Positions 63,601 to 64,000 of a DNA stretch of 64,000 nucleotides are shown here, piece after piece. The notes under the pieces are model-generated. The model worked only from the letters and a program-made list of their open reading frames with translations, did no database searches and had not been told where the DNA came from. Positions within the stretch are counted from its first letter, which is position 1, and each line of letters starts with the position of its first letter. Source of the stretch: Streptomyces sp. NBC_00250 (GTDB taxonomy: Bacteria; Actinomycetota; Actinomycetes; Streptomycetales; Streptomycetaceae); NCBI RefSeq assembly GCF_036192275.1, contig NZ_CP108088.1, positions 9,038,001 to 9,102,000 of the forward strand, given 5' to 3'. The translations under genes were made by a program, and so were the position numbers.

Positions 63601-64000
63601 CCCACGGGCGTCACCCACAAGTTCACCACCACCGAGGCACCCGACCAGCGCGGCGACGTCCTGTCCGACACCGCCACCGTCTACGACGACACCACCGCCA
63701 CCAGCTGGACTGCCGACCAGACCCCGACCCTGGGCCTGGCGAACTGGACAGGCCGCGCCAAGGGTTACCCGGCCGCCGTCGCCGGCAGCACCGCCGACCG
63801 CAACCCCACCTGGCAGACCCTGGCAAAGGTCACCTACGACATCGCGACCGCCAAACTCGGCCGACCCCTGACAGTGGCCGACGCCAACGGCAAGACCACC
63901 ACCACGACTTACTACCCGGCCAACAGCGGACCGGTGACCACCGTCGGCGTCACCAAGCCGACCCTCGCCAACAACCAGGCACACAAGACCTACACCTACT
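60670..64000 (+). CDS. Rhs/YD-repeat-type secreted protein, N-terminal part (runs off the right edge)
   Basis: At least 1110 residues are visible. GTG 60670 has GAGGAG about 10 bp upstream. A signal peptide follows (GAVVGALTLALSIPTPLNPL). The SpvB/Rhs-type core begins at about residue 270 with GSFTWSYPLTLPPAAAGPVP SLGLSYDSGSIDGRT, then LVGEGFDLTSSYIERKYGSC, TVAYSSPEC, WNLDLVEDIHSNASTYWYKA; repeat-like TYDAYGMVTN and TKTTTTTYYP segments near the end are the first YD repeats. Such proteins form a shell around a C-terminal toxin, which lies beyond the window. Transcribed with the LamG gene. Confidence 0.88.
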   Translation, partial: MSRRVRLRRRQGAVVGALTLALSIPTPLNPLTHAADLPGRPELPPSAPVKVYAVKEPGAKKERAQVSQEKAANRALSTQAERERGHSRWPKAQTRIAPLHKAPTSHSSYLVTVRGGQGTEHTQLVEQPASGTATVKVLDQATAREAGITGVLFTVAAQKPGAAEVAIDYSSFGSAIGGAWATRLGVLSLPACALTTPAKAECREATAIMSDNDTTAQTVTAPLDHVGNAPRVFALAATTTGGSDKGSGDYKATPLSSSSSWEAGGSSGSFTWSYPLTLPPAAAGPVPSLGLSYDSGSIDGRTANTNNQGSLVGEGFDLTSSYIERKYGSCDDDGQDGKNDQCWKYDNASLVLNGKATELVKDDTTGQWRLKNDDASQVIHATGADNDDDGDSSTNGDGAGEYWKVITGGGTTYTFGLNKLEGAGSERTNSVWTVPVFGDDSGEPGYSASTTFSGRAKKQAWRWNLDLVEDIHSNASTYWYKADTNYYAKNGDKTDLAPYTRSGALEEIRYGQRSDTLFTGTPSGKVTFGYGERCKDLGGGCDSLTEDTAKNWPDVPFDSICTASETECKATGPAFFTRKLLKTVDTYIWSTAAEPDAFKPVDSYTLTHDVFDGQDIGNSSDQVWTLTGLKRTGKNGTAISLPTIGFTYHQRPNRVDGGADDAVPLTRPRVSTITSETGAITTVAYSSPECVRGSKMPAAEDNNNLSCYPVYWPVKGGDPELDWFHKYRVIAVNTADPAGLNPAVQNAYTYEDPAWHYNDDPFTKEKHRTWSSWRGYQKVTSYTGAVGATRSKTVSVYMQGMDGDRLKTKDASGNPLTRTATVTGIDIDNVSGSTGDEVLIEDLVDREQYAGQLRQKITYDSALAVSNTVNNLWYKQTASQQKSYASITAGYVRTARTYANTYLTATKKWRTTVNTHTYDAYGMVTNTEHHGDWAIAGDENCTRTWYARNDAKGLTNLVSRTRLVGKACKVTDDQLKMPTGVTHKFTTTEAPDQRGDVLSDTATVYDDTTATSWTADQTPTLGLANWTGRAKGYPAAVAGSTADRNPTWQTLAKVTYDIATAKLGRPLTVADANGKTTTTTYYPANSGPVTTVGVTKPTLANNQAHKTYTY

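Noticed and set aside
62980..63984. 334-codon minus-strand open frame inside the Rhs gene
   Set aside because: Shadow of the Rhs frame; repetitive Val/Gly composition without domain features.
1..64000. tRNA, rRNA, riboswitch or replication origin
   Set aside because: No cloverleaf with TTCGA/GGTTC features, no rRNA segment, and no clustered DnaA boxes were recognised by eye.

Overview
The window is high-GC actinobacterial DNA, almost certainly a Streptomyces chromosome. The evidence is strong G/C at third codon positions, frequent GTG/TTG starts, an AfsR/SARP regulator with NB-ARC and TPR regions, Tat- and Sec-exported enzymes, bacterial Ser/Thr kinase architecture, a TTA codon near the start of a secreted enzyme, and several IS families familiar from streptomycetes. 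The density of broken genes and IS relics suggests an accessory region, such as a chromosome arm, rather than the conserved core.

Layout. 1-2.5 kb: a partial gene, a broken EF-hand gene, a small secreted protein, a broken DUF4239-type membrane gene and a hypothetical gene. 2.5-8.1 kb: a joint of two transposase pieces, a Ser/Thr kinase, an integrase relic and a saccharopine dehydrogenase-like gene with a twin-palindrome leader. 8.1-16 kb: a large secreted cell-wall amidase, transposase relics, glutamate decarboxylase and a TPR-like membrane protein. 16.4-22.2 kb: a MacB-type export operon (lipoprotein, adaptor, ATPase, permease; coupled by 4-nt overlaps) divergent from a response regulator/histidine kinase pair. 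22-26 kb: gene fragments (amidohydrolase, ParE-like toxin, two transposases) mixed with small intact genes. 26-37.6 kb: a beta-propeller membrane protein, a 1056-aa SARP/NB-ARC/TPR regulator, a TTA-containing serine hydrolase, a large split gene and an MJ1316-2H RNA-end protein. 38.1-39.4 kb: a complete insertion sequence with terminal inverted repeats, CTAG target duplication and a passenger ORF.

39.8-49.1 kb: a maleylpyruvate-isomerase/DinB-like protein, a cupin with a cysteine-rich tail, a WS/DGAT-like acyltransferase, a Tat-exported multicopper oxidase, a degenerate TPR regulator, a GNAT enzyme, and a broken haloalkane-dehalogenase-like gene divergent from a TetR regulator across a paired palindromic operator. 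49.2-56.5 kb: a second IS graveyard holding three single-pass membrane proteins of unknown function, a 140-bp imperfect palindrome, and an intact IS5-type transposase whose ribosome binding site lies in a hairpin. 56.7-64 kb: a 1265-aa secreted LamG-type protein followed by a large secreted Rhs/YD-type protein that runs off the right edge.

Working together: the lipoprotein-adaptor-ATPase-permease set probably forms one envelope efflux machine sensed by the adjacent two-component pair; the TetR gene probably controls itself and the neighbouring hydrolase; the LamG and Rhs proteins probably act as one cell-surface or secreted pair. Many genes carry one or two frameshifts, so either decay is advanced or the assembly has residual indels. 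Everything here comes from reading the sequence; no database search was run.
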